A program made the position numbers and the translations under genes. This document shows, piece after piece, positions 43,393-54,263 of a stretch of DNA of 64,000 nucleotides. The stretch is from Ilyonectria destructans (taxonomy: Eukaryota > Ascomycota > Sordariomycetes > Hypocreales > Nectriaceae): assembly GCA_020740775.1 (NCBI GenBank), contig JAHEWK010000005.1:2356001-2420000 (forward strand), given 5' to 3'. How positions within the stretch are numbered: the first letter of the stretch is position 1; each line of letters starts with the position of its first letter. The notes beneath the pieces were generated by a model. It was given only the letters and a program-made list of their open reading frames with translations. It did no database searches and was not told the origin of the DNA.

Positions 43393-43950
43393 TTACTGAG
43401 TCGATCGAGTGTTTGGGGTGTAGAAGTTATTGTCGAACTGAGCGATGTTATCCGTCGCCTTGCGTCTGCGGTCACCCTTCGCTGTATGAGACTTGGAAGA
43501 AGGCTTCTTTTTCGACCCGCCTAGCCCCTTCTGTGTCTCGTCAACGAACTCTTGCGTTCGACTCCAGTCGGTCTCTGCTTGTCGATAGTGGTGGTTGGCG
43601 TCGTCGTTGGACTGCCAATCGCCTGGGGCGCTACGATCCCGTTAGAACAAGCGTTGTCTATGGCACCGGAATTCCACAAACCTTCCTTGCCAGGTTACAA
43701 GGTCAATCTGGTCGCCGCCACTGCCAGAAGGCTGCCCGTGGTACTGCTGGTTATGGGGCTGAGAGTACTGTGGCGAACCATAGCCTTGACGTGGCTGCTG
43801 AGGGTACTGCTGGGGATCATAACGCTGGGCAGGCTGCTGAGAGTACTGTCGTGGATCATAGCTTTGACGTGGCTGCTGATCTTGGTACCCGCGGTATTGG
43901 TTCGGAGGAGCACCATAAGCCCCAGCATAATAACCGTGTTGTCCTGACAT
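43393..43950 (-). CDS. Gln/Tyr-rich repeat protein with basic C-terminus
   Basis: Two exons on the minus strand, 43950-43682 and 43630-43393, with a 51-nt intron (donor GTTTGT, branch TTCTAACG, acceptor CGTAG), encode 168 residues. The frame is open through both exons and the phase matches. The N-terminal 80 residues are a low-complexity array of QQPRQSYDPRQYSQQPAQRY-type units, similar to prion-like or RNA-binding low-complexity domains. Exon 2 is hydrophilic, with WSRTQEFVDETQKGLGGSKK and a basic KSHTAKGDRRRKATDN, ending in FDNNFYTPNTRSTQ. There is no signal peptide. I do not know the family; it looks lineage-specific. It lies about 2.5 kb from the Lys-rich gene in the same orientation. Confidence 0.6.
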
Positions 43951-44405
43951 GGTGTATGGCAACAGACTTTCGATGTTATCAACAAAGTGGTGTGGGAGGG
44001 CGAAGAGAGAATCGAGGCGACAGAAGACTATCAGCAACAATGATGAGCTGGTTCCACGGGGTGGCAGATTCTTTGGCGAGGGTCACTGGCTTTATGTATC
44101 CGAAGTCGAGGTCAGGGCGAAACGCTGCGCCATGCTAGGCTCTTAGCAACTGTCTGCTTGCCATGTCTGTTGTGGTGGTTGAGGCGGATGGCAAGTTGAA
44201 AAAGTTCAACATGAATAAGCCCCTAGTCGACAAGCGAATGACGTTCAAAGACCCGGGATAGAGCATGAAGATGCCGGCCTAGCCTTCGACAAGCCTCGAT
44301 GCCTGTGTCTGCCTGAGACATGCTAGCCAACGACATGACTGGCCCTAGCGACCGGCGAGAGCCCAGACGAATGCCTTCTCCAAAGCCCCCTGGCCTGCCT
44401 TGCTA

Positions 44406-44636
44406 CTATTGTGGCGCGGCAGACCGTCGTTGCTTTTTGTTGGGCTTGGCGCTGTGAAGGGAAGCAGAAGACCGGTGAGCCTTTGCTCGACCATGTGGCT
44501 TTGGCTTGAATCTGCCCCAGTCCTCTCGGTCATGAGGCGCAGTATTGGAGAGTAAGGCGTCGCAGGGACTCGGTCGTGCAAGGCAGATGGGGACGCAGTC
44601 GAGAGAGAGGCCGTGTGGAACGGAGGCTAGGCGTGT
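44406..44636 (-). other. Orphan open frame with basic C-terminus, possible exon or relic
   Basis: Seventy-six open codons on the minus strand end in HSAKPNKKQRRSAAPQ and a double TAG. Upstream, in the same frame, an ATG at 44672 starts an 11-codon stretch (MADDSGHGPTT) that is cut by a single TAG. No usable splice donor lies between them. It could be a decayed gene with one nonsense change, a terminal exon of a gene with an unseen 5' exon, or chance. The basic end resembles, in composition only, the other small minus-strand genes nearby. Confidence 0.25.
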
Positions 44637-45317
44637 CTATGTTGTTGGGCCGTGGCCTGAATCGTCTGCCATGCGTGCAGGATGTGGTTCGCGGGCAAGC
44701 TGCCAGCAGTAGGGGCTTTCAGGCAAACTCGCACGTGTCTGGCTGGGGCGATCCCCCCTGCCTCTGGACAGGAGAGAGGAGAGACATTCCCCAGAAGGTC
44801 TGGGAAATGGGAAGGGCAAGAATGTTCAAAAGAGGGTTTGTGGGGGGGGAATCTAACCACGCGGCAGCCAGCCTTCTTTAATGATCTTCGACACAGATCT
44901 CCGGGGACTCGGCTACGTACGAGGCCAGGGCAGTGGATACGGGCTGGCAAAGGGTCAGCGGAAGCCGCCAAGAGGCGTGGATGGGAGACCAGTGTCAACA
45001 GAAGCCCTGTATTCCCGGCCATCCCAGCGGCTTACTCTCTCACCTCACTGTCTGCAGCACGACGGGGGTGGATAGAAGATGCAGACTGCCGAAAAGAGAC
45101 GAGGAGAAGTGTGGGTGGTGAAACGGAGACATCATCACCAGCATGAAAGCAAGCCGAATCACACAAAGTCGCGCTGTGGCGGGATCTCGCCTCTCACTAC
45201 GACGGCGCTTGCATATGGAAAAAAGCGCTCCAGCCGGAACCACTCAACTGGTGATAACGAGGGAACTGCTGGGGTGTGTTCTCCACGAGCGACAAGCTAC
45301 GCAACATATTGGACGCC

Positions 45318-45340
45318 GCAGTACGCAGTACGCAGTACGC
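45318..45340. repeat. (GCAGTAC)3 tandem repeat
   Basis: Three exact copies of a 7-nt unit in non-coding DNA. Confidence 0.85.
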
Positions 45341-46462
45341 ATTGGGGAGCCTCTCCGAATGGCGACAGTGGGTTCATGCACTCAAGCGCTGGACGATCTC
45401 CATTATCGCCGCTGCCAAACCACAGTAACTCAACTTAGGTAGCACCGTCACAATGGCATCCTTCCCGTGTGCCGTGGCGTGCGGGGAGCTGAGTTGAGCT
45501 GAGCTGCGGGAGGGTGGTTGGTGTATTATAGTGTTGCAACCGTATGGGTTTGGACTGACACGGTGGTGGGTGGTGTTGGTACTACGTCGATGATGTGGTT
45601 GTGCGTTGCGGCTGAAAGATACGCATACGCAATGCTACTAGTCTGGAAAGATGCTCGTTGCTGGTATTGAATCGCGACTATTATTACATGGTATATCGCT
45701 CAACGCTGAGGCCATTGTTGGTTCTATCGTTCTCTTCACACGGTACACAACCGACCCATATTCCTTCTGCAAGCCACAGCACGCGAAACCATGTATCTCG
45801 CGCCGACAAGTTGACGCCCGTTGCCAGCCTGGCCGCCACAATGGGGAGTGGACCCGGGGACGAGAGACGGGACTAAACCGGTAAAGCGAACAGCTTTCTC
45901 GCAGCTCTTTTCGCGCCGTTGTTGGCGGCGGGTCGGGCGGCAGAGTTACCGTGTGCAGCCTGACAGCCGTAGTTCGTCTCGATCGCGTCACCCGCAGATC
46001 CACGGCGTGCAATTCCCTGCGCTGGCCCCCAGTCAAGCAAGGAAATCACTCGCATTTGCGCTGTCGCTGTGCGGCACGACACTGATATTCTCGCCCCCTC
46101 CCCCTTGCCTCCGCGTGGCGTGATGTGCTGGTGTGGATGAGTGTGGCGGCAGGTCAATCAATCTGTGTGCTATGCCCCGGTTGTCGGTTGTGTAGACGGA
46201 CCCCGAGACCCCGACTTGGCCGGGATGGAAGGCCGCGGGACCGATCATGAACAGTAATGCAACTGAAGGCCTCCGGGAGAACTCTTCAGCCATCCTCCGA
46301 GGGTTCAGCCATCCTCCAAGAGATGGAGGCTCAACCAGCGTTTCCGGGAGTGTTGAGATGGCCCATCTTCGACCTTCTGGGATATTGATGCGGCAGCCAC
46401 CACCCTGCGCCAAGGCCCGCCCCCACAGCATGTTCTTCCCCTCCTCTCTATGGGCGAGTCGC

Positions 46463-46911
46463 TTAGGAGCCTCGGGCATCTTGAGAGGTTTGTTGGGTAA
46501 CGTTGCGGCTGGAGTTTGTATTCCTTCTACTCTCCACATCGGACGTGTCGGCTCCGTGGCCAGAGAGGGCTGGCACAAGCTTAAAAGGGTCCCAAGGCCG
46601 GTCGGGATGCCAGAGATGCTCCACAACCCGAGAAGGGACCCTCTCTGACTTGCCTTGCTTCACAACATCGCCAAGTGATGGCTTGGTGACCTTGTTGGCC
46701 TTGCGGTTGTTGGACTTCTTCTTGCTCATCTTCGAATCGCGGGTGCTGCAACATTTCATGGGTTAGGTGGCATGTTCTTCAAGGGTATAGGCATCCTGGG
46801 GTCAAGCATAACATACCTTGACGATCGGCTGCCCTGGTGCGCGGATCGTGAAGTAGACGATCCCTGATAAAGAGACGGCGCGATATCCCCTGCAATGGCG
46901 ACAGGTCTCAT
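46463..46911 (-). CDS. Small Lys/Ser-rich protein, lineage-specific-looking
   Basis: Two exons on the minus strand, 46911-46817 and 46745-46463, with a 71-nt intron (donor AAG/GTATGT, branch CCTAACC, acceptor TTGCAG), encode 125 residues. The phases match and the joined frame is open. The N-terminal exon is MRPVAIAGDIAPSLYQGSSTS-like and Ser-rich. Exon 2 starts basic, SKMSKKKSNNRKANKVTKPS, then has HLWHPDRPWDPFKLVPALSG and a Ser/Thr/Asn-rich end. No signal peptide or known domain. An alternative upstream ATG at 46993 opens exon 1 in a different frame and would not join exon 2. I do not know its function. Confidence 0.5.
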
Positions 46912-49900
46912 TGTAACGGAGCCGGCGTTTTGGTCGTGCAGTGAGGTGCGAATATCGTTGACCCAAGGCTGAAGAGTCGCACGGACGCTTCATATTATAT
47001 CATTTTCAAGTCAACATGCGGCTTCGAAGAGACGGTAAAGGAATGAGGCTCTTGGCCTTCATGATTCCGACTCGTTGGGTTGGGCGTCACCGGCTTTCTC
47101 AGCCCCGTCAATGATAGATGGGATGGATGGGCCAGATGGTTGACCGGCCGCTGCGAAATGGATCAAGCCGCAGAGATCACGTAGAGGGACATCTGCAGGC
47201 TATCAGAAAATCTCCATCCCGGTATGTCTCGATAGGTGCCAGCTCTGACGCCCCACAGCATCTTACTGGCTATGAATCGGCCTCCAGGGGCTTTGAAGGG
47301 CCGAGGGGACAGAAGAATCTTCGGTAGGCTGAAAAAGGTTCCCAGCAGAGCCCCCTTGTAGAGTCGTCTCGTGTTGGCATCAACGATGCACTCGCGGCCT
47401 TGGGGTCCGCCGCATCGTAGCTGGATGAAATCCTTTTCAGCCTCACAATGCGCCGCTGCTCCCATCGAAGACGGGTTAGCTTGCAAAAGACACCCTGGGC
47501 TTGTGGTGATATCACTCCCACACCGGATCGTCAATGGGCCTCTTCCAGAACAAGCCACCCCGAGTACTGCAGGTGTGCCCAGCCGGAGCTGGCGATGTGG
47601 CACCTTGAAAGGTTCTCAGAGAGGCTGAGGAGACGGACGGGAGGCTTGGGTCTAGAGCGGTGAGAGACATCACAGGCAACAGCTTGATCCTTTTGTTAGC
47701 GAAGATCTGCGCTCTCGTCATTGTGCTCTCATTGTGTAACAGGGCGAGCCGGCGAGAGAGGGGCGCCGCTCAAGCTGTGAGGCTTAGTCTGTCAAATCAT
47801 CCTCCAAGCCGAGACTGAGGCCATAGACCTAGACCGACACTTGCTCCTTGATTCTACTTTACTTTGCTGGCTTTGAAGATGATCACGACACAGGCCGGAA
47901 GAGTTCCCCTGGTCGTCTGACGCGGGTGGGAGAGGCGCTGCCACTAAGCCCCTTGATCTCCTCTCTGGCCGTGTCACTACAGCACCGGCTTCGAGTGTGA
48001 CTTGGCACATGGGCGGGATGATTGGGCTCGAATGCGGCGTGAAAAGTTGCCCCTACCTGGCCGTCTGCTGAAGTTACCTAGCCGCTGTGCCTCGGGGTAG
48101 CACCGCAGGCAGACTTCCAGCCTGCCTCCAGGTGTCAAGGGTATGACGCCAAAGTACCGACGCGAAAGACTGAGAGTCTAAGTTCGAAAGCCGTTGAAAG
48201 TTGGCCCGCCTCAAACAAGAAAAAAACGGTCGTGCCGTGTCCCGGCGTGCATTCACACATGCAAGTTGATACACCCCGTTCCGCTAAGATGAGGCGGAGG
48301 ATGAAAGGGAAAATGCCAGCGTGTCATAATTGCCAGGGAGATTGTGGCATTCATCCCGTCTGACCGGCAAGTGGCGGCCGCGCCGACGTGAGAGGCACCA
48401 GAGAGTACTCCGTCCATGCCCAACTGACGACGTGCCCTCGCCAGGCGGTCTGTCAACTCACGAATCCGCCCGGAGGACGTCAGACTTGCGGCTGGATTAA
48501 TCTCCCCCAAGCCACTAGTTTCTTACATGTGCTCTTTATTAACTATTGGGAAGTCTTGCTAACTTGGTACAACTAGGTCGCAGTAAATGCCTCGGACGTC
48601 GTGTTTTGGCGCTAGCAAGAGCTGTCAAACTACACATCGAAAGAAGTCCCCGGACTGCAAAGTGCAAGTCGCATCCACTTTGGTCCAGAATTCGATATAT
48701 TGAGCAGTCATATTTCAAATGACCATTTTTGGTCTTGTCACTTCCACGCACCGATCAACGTACCGGATCTGACGCCTCCGCCCGAGCGGCTGGAACCCAT
48801 GCGGCCAGGTTTAGGACTCTCCATATTGCAACCCAACCCCAAATGCAAGGAAAAATTACATGGCTAAATTGGTTTAAGTCGCCATAGGCTTGTGGGTGAG
48901 GGGGGTTGAAAAAAAATCCAGACCGCTACTACTCTGGCTACTTGCTGCATTTACCATTCGCCATCTACATCAATCGCTTTCCTCACCGCCAATCTCGAAT
49001 ACGGACGTCTTTTGGTTGGGTTATCCAGAAATCCGGCCTCGAATATTGCGGCAGAATCAGATTGGTGGCCTTGCTACAACACGTCGTCGATTGAACAAAT
49101 CTGTTGGACAAGAAATGTCACCAGCTCCACGTCTTGGGCAACATTGGACAGCGTCCAGGGACGACCACAGCCAACCACAGCGTGAACCCCAGACTCTCCG
49201 GATGATGGGCTATGCTGGACAAACCAGTGACACTGCCTTTACAAGCCAGGGGTGCTCGTGCTTAGGCTTATGGCCAGGTGATGTTTCGGGCCTGCAGATA
49301 TATCAGATATGACGTATCGATGGACGGGGCAATGACACTTACACTAAACCGGGGCTGTGCTGCCTAGGTCTAGAACAATCGTATCGGAAAGAATCAAGAT
49401 GGAGTCATCCACACAATGTGCGCAGCCAGGCTTCGCTCAACGGGAGGCTTGCATTTCGCACCCACTTCCCACGCGACAACCCCCCTTGGCAACCACCACA
49501 TGCAGGTGGCTCGAGCCACGATGGAGTACAAGGATTGCGGGTCCCATCATCAAGGGTGGCTACTCTTGTCCTGCAAGTTGATCATCTGGAGCTTGTGATT
49601 CGGGATGCGAGGGGACTAGCACGTCGTCAGCCTCACTTCTCCGCCCCATCAAACGGCGCCATGACAGCTCGGAACAATGGCACGATGTCTGTGTGACTTG
49701 GGCCAATGACCATACAGAACCCGCTGGTGCATCTGGGGAAGTACTAACAACACGGGGAAGATGTGTACGGACCTGCCGACGCGCATGGCGTGCCACTGTG
49801 TGACCCGTTGACGTCGAGGGGCAGCACCAAGGACAGGGCGTCGAGGGGAAGAAGTGCATCTATGATAGGCTCTCCCCGCCTCATCTAGGCCTAGACTCTC

Positions 49901-52900
49901 GGGACTCGAGCTCCTTGGCGCAGTCTAGATCTCGGATGCCATGGACGAGGGGCCGAGCGATGACGAGGGGAGGAGACAGCGGGTACTTGCTGCGCCCGGC
50001 CAAGGCAACTTGCCGAAAGGAGCTTTCCCGTGTTGTTTGATTCGCCGGTGATTTTCAAGGTACCCTTTTCAACTGCAAGGTGGGTGTGGTAGACGCCAGA
50101 GATCAACCGTGGCCATGGACACCGCCAGTCCCAGACAGCCTGACCCCTGAGGTGTGCCCCTGCCTAGGAGCCGTTGTTGATCCAAGCGCAAGTTCCGAGA
50201 TGAAATCTTGTGCCCTGCGATTCAATTTGAGGTTGACTCATGTGATTTGTCGCACAACCTCGCAAATCTCGCGGGATTCCCTGGCTGCCTAGCCGAGCCA
50301 GACGGAGGAAAGCGGCCGGGAACCCACTGCTCTGGAGGACCCACGCAGATGAACATACACCATGTGTTAACACTGCATATATCTCGCGATAAATGACACA
50401 ACACACATAATTTTGTGTATCTCCATGCCCGGGTTGATTAGTTAGTGTCTCATGGGAGACCATTACCGCCTCAGGGTGAAACCCGAATCTCAGCCTCTCC
50501 CCAATACCCTTGTTGGAGCAGCTCGTACAATGAATTTTTTATTCGATACTGAACAGTTGAGTGGTACAGATTTACAACGGCTTCTGCCGCTGCTGGCCTC
50601 TATTATGGGGCCTTCTGATATTGGCTCTCGCACCTATGTCGTGGTACCACGCCACATTACGGAATCCACTGTGTTGCTTTGATCTATCTCAATTCATTAA
50701 AAGAGCTTAATTACCTAAAATTTAACCATATGGAAACTTCAATCCAGCCTCGTTAGCGTCGAGCTCTGTAGTGCGTTGTGCATCATAAGAGGCGGTCCGT
50801 TATAAATTCGAAGACACTGTGCACAACTATTGGGTTTTAACTTACTTCGCCGCCTGGCGACACCAATCATATAAGAACGTCCCAGTTCCCCCAATACAAG
50901 GAAATAAATCGTGCCATCTGCCAATATTTCCTTCAGCGAGCCAGTTCCTTCCTATGCGCATCAAACCCTTCGCAGCTACCATCACGGCTCCCGCAGTTAT
51001 GTCTTCGCCAGCCCTTACAAAGCCCACAAGCTCAATTCCTCTAAGACTATGACTCCTCCGTTCCTTGTTCCCCGGAGCATGCTGTTTCCCCTATAATAAG
51101 CCTCCGGAACCCATGATTGCCGACACCGGCGTCCGCTCGTCCTCATCATATGTGTCACTACAACAGGTTGCCTGGAGTTGCCACAGAACAGGCACTTTAG
51201 TATTGCCAGAAATTATATTTGACAGCAAAACCAGAGATCCCACATCTCTTATGTCTATAAACAGGCTTACGCTGACATGGAACGCTGTCGAGCTGGTGTA
51301 ACTCCACACCAGACAAGTACGCTATGACGACTCTACCAGCGATTGCAAAACGGGACACTGGCCAACTGGCCTGTGAAAGTACTCAATGTTGCTACCGCGC
51401 CTTTCTCGACTTTGGCAATAGCGTGGTCTGTGGACTTCTTGGATGGAATCCTAACGATGGCCATAAAGGGGCTGTTTTATGAGATCTAGTTTGCTACGAA
51501 TGCCCAGCGACAGCTCAATTATAAGGAGCGACGCAATATTCATGAGGCTTTGGGATTGGTAGCTTAAAGATCAAGGTGCAATGTTGCAGAATCGCACACG
51601 TTTTTTATTAATCTCACATGTATTCTACATAAGAACAATTGCATGCATAGATACTCAGCCGAGCTCAAACTATCATCGAGATTTTATACTTAGAAAATAT
51701 TCCTAACATTTAATAGGTATTCAAGTTATGTGTTCGAGAATAGGACCAATCCATCATGCGTCACACATCTCAAACCTTCTGGGTGCATCACAGCCTGATA
51801 GACCAAGTATGGACACTTTGGTGGGTTGCAACTGAAATTCGATGTTTGAAGTAGCCTTTCAACTCATACATACTTTCAGGCAAGCTAGTCATCCTAAGAG
51901 ACACTAAAAGGACTTGAATGGAAGTGATTATGGGCATATCATTTGGGCCAATAACCCGTCACGGAGAAAGACTCAGCTTAACGACTTTATCGACATGGGA
52001 CCCACCGGACCCTCCCTCAAGATCAAAGATGCCATGAATACACGCTGGGACCCTTTTTGTTACTTTACATCTGATGGTAAGACTTGGCTAGGTCGCCAGT
52101 GGAGAGTCGTCGGAAAAGTCATCAAGTTGCGTCTGTTATTAGTAGGAATTTACCTGATAGCATAACGAATACCTCCGTGGGGACCAATATCTACAGTGTA
52201 TGGGACGCCTTCAGGAAGCAGTCGATATTTGGAAATGCTAGGCTTCAATAGCAGCTCTGGGACTCATAAATTGGCCGCCAGATGCTGCAAGGTGACTTAC
52301 TCAACACAGTTGTGTGGTTCGCATGTCTTCGGTTTATTGCTGGACTTACACCTCGCTTCAGTCGACGAGGATGGCTTCCAAGACCGCCGTGAGGACTAGG
52401 TTCAACCCCCTCTAAACCGCCTACAGGGCCAAGATTGACGGCCATATCGGAAAATGGACCGGCGATGACAAACACCCCACCTACTCACGGTGAGAGCAGA
52501 ACGTCTTCGCCACCAATACCTTCTAGAGGGGAAATTACGGGACCGTCATGGAGGACATACTCCCCGTTTCCTCCCAAGCGATAGGGTCTCGATTAAATAT
52601 GTGCGACTTTTCGGGTGCGGATGCATATATCGGCCAGTTCCAGCACTCAGATTGAAGATCAGCTCAAATTTACAAAGGCGTATGATGGGGCTCTACAGGT
52701 TGATATGCAGTGTACCCACATTCCTCTCGAAGGGCTTTTCATAGAGATAGACAAACCATCGATGCCACGGCATGAAATCGCCATTGCAGTGAATAGTATG
52801 AGTCTGTTAGATGTGTGTCACAATGAAGTCATCAAACCAGTTCAAGGGCAATAGCATATCCAGCAAGAAGCAAGCTATTAAAAACTGACTCAAGACTGGG

Positions 52901-53041
52901 CACCCAAGGAGACAATTTGAGGCGTCCGGGCGGTAAGCCTTGAAGACACTTCACGGCTTTAATATGAGAGAGCCTCCCCTTTTTGGAGAGCGCACCACTG
53001 ATATTTAATCATAAGCCTATGCATTTACCAGACACCTGGTG
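46912..53041. other. 6.1 kb gene-poor stretch
   Basis: No intact gene is recognised. From about 50.4 kb the DNA is visibly more A/T-rich. Several plus-strand fragments there read like protein in pieces, for example 50532-50682 (RTMNFLFDTEQLSGTDLQRL), 51914-52110 (GPTGPSLKIKDAMNTRWDPF) and 52615-52854, separated by stops and frame changes. They look like relics of one or more genes but I cannot name the families. The 146-codon minus frame at 47163-47603 has no motif or splice support. Confidence 0.45.
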
Positions 53042-53287
53042 TTAACATACTATTCTCGGCGAAAGGCAATATGCGAGATGCAGCTGGGAGTGCCAGGAGG
53101 GGGGGGGGGGGTTCCTTAGCTCGACTTCCCGCTCATCAAGAGTGGTGAGAACGTCGGCCTTGTTAGTCTCGGTTAGTTGGAAAGATCGGGTTTCTGCATC
53201 GACTAGTTTATCGTGAGGATAGGCTGCAGACACAGTGAGGGCCACCGACACTAGCAAAGCCGAAGTCACAAAGCAAGACAGCTTTAT
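53042..53287 (-). pseudogene. Secreted-protein-like frame without ATG and with a 13-nt homopolymer
   Basis: On the minus strand the frame from 53287 reads as a classic signal peptide, with a Lys, a hydrophobic core SCFVTSALLVSVALTVSAA, then a hydrophilic mature part (YPHDKLVDAETRSFQLTETN). The codon where Met is expected is ATA, not ATG. The only in-frame ATG is 57 nt further up and would bury the signal peptide. A run of 13 C (53099-53111) encodes prolines. Past it, the original frame ends at 53042, while a frame shifted by slippage ends at 53050 with GTPSCISHIAFRRE. I read it as a dying small secreted-protein gene. An unseen 5' exon or a sequencing error in the homopolymer is possible. Confidence 0.5.
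53099..53111. repeat. 13-nt poly-G/C run
   Basis: An uninterrupted run of 13 G on the plus strand, inside the secreted-protein-like frame. Confidence 0.9.
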
Positions 53288-54263
53288 ACTTGCGGCGACC
53301 ACATGAGTCGAGCGGGGAACAAACACCGTACGCCAATTCCCCAACTGTCGTACCTACAACGAAATAGAATCCATAATATATATTACAGGTTACTTCGGAA
53401 GACCGCCAGAATTGAGACCTCGGTGTTGGGTTATAGTCAAGAGACTCACGCAGGCCTCAGGGGCATGCAGACGGTCAGTGGGTGACGAGGCAATAGCTTT
53501 GCACGGTATTTCCATAGGTTAAACATAATTTTATTGAGGTTGACCAATATGTCGCCTTGTTTCTAACAAGCTGATGTACTGTGCATTCATATATGGACCA
53601 GCGGAGGCCCTACCATATTCGTCTGCCATGCGGAGCAGCTGCTGCCGGCCGAGAAACGATATCGTGGAAACTTCCAGTTGGTCAAAAAAGCAGTAATAAG
53701 CGGAAGAGTATACATAGCTTGTAAAATCTCAGAACTGGGCCATACCTTGGTATCTTGCGCTCAGACAGGGTATCTTGGATGCAATGCTGCGACCGGTATT
53801 CCGATGATTGGCACCAGCCTTGGCCGCCACGATTACACCTTGATGTAGGCGGCGAATTCCTCACAAATTTCGCCGAGGTTAATATTGGTAAAAGGTAAAA
53901 ACACATGGATATTGGATCTTAGAATGAAGGGAACAAGGTTGCTTCTGTTAGCCTCCGGAGGAACAACATCATACGTTCGTAGCGCTGTACGGAGAGCAAA
54001 AATGACTTCGGAAATAGAACACTTTCTCAATTATCATCATAGCCTTGTAATTGAGGACACAATGGTTCGGACAATCCCACACTTCCTCCAGAGAAATACC
54101 GAGGATTAATATAAGCGTGTGAAGAGAACCTTTCGGGCGTGGCCTATGAAGCGTTGAGGATGCTAGGAGGCTGCCGACAAATAACGATAGCCACCCAACA
54201 CTAATTGACTCAAAATCCGGATACGTCCAGCCGTACCTTAGATGAGACTTGGGGTTTAGGGGG
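53288..54263. other. A/T-rich stretch without a gene
   Basis: Only short frames on both strands. No motif or splice-supported exon was recognised. Confidence 0.5.

Larger units (their letters stand above)
43951..46462. other. 2.5 kb stretch, mostly non-coding
   Basis: No complete gene is supported. One open frame with a Lys/Arg-rich end (44406-44636 minus) is listed separately. A (GCAGTAC) repeat lies at 45318 and a doubled TTCAGCCATCCTCC element at 46283-46316. The remaining frames are chance. Confidence 0.45.

Noticed and set aside
47163..47603. 146-codon minus-strand frame
   Set aside because: No motif, overlapped by several frames on both strands, no promoter or splice evidence.
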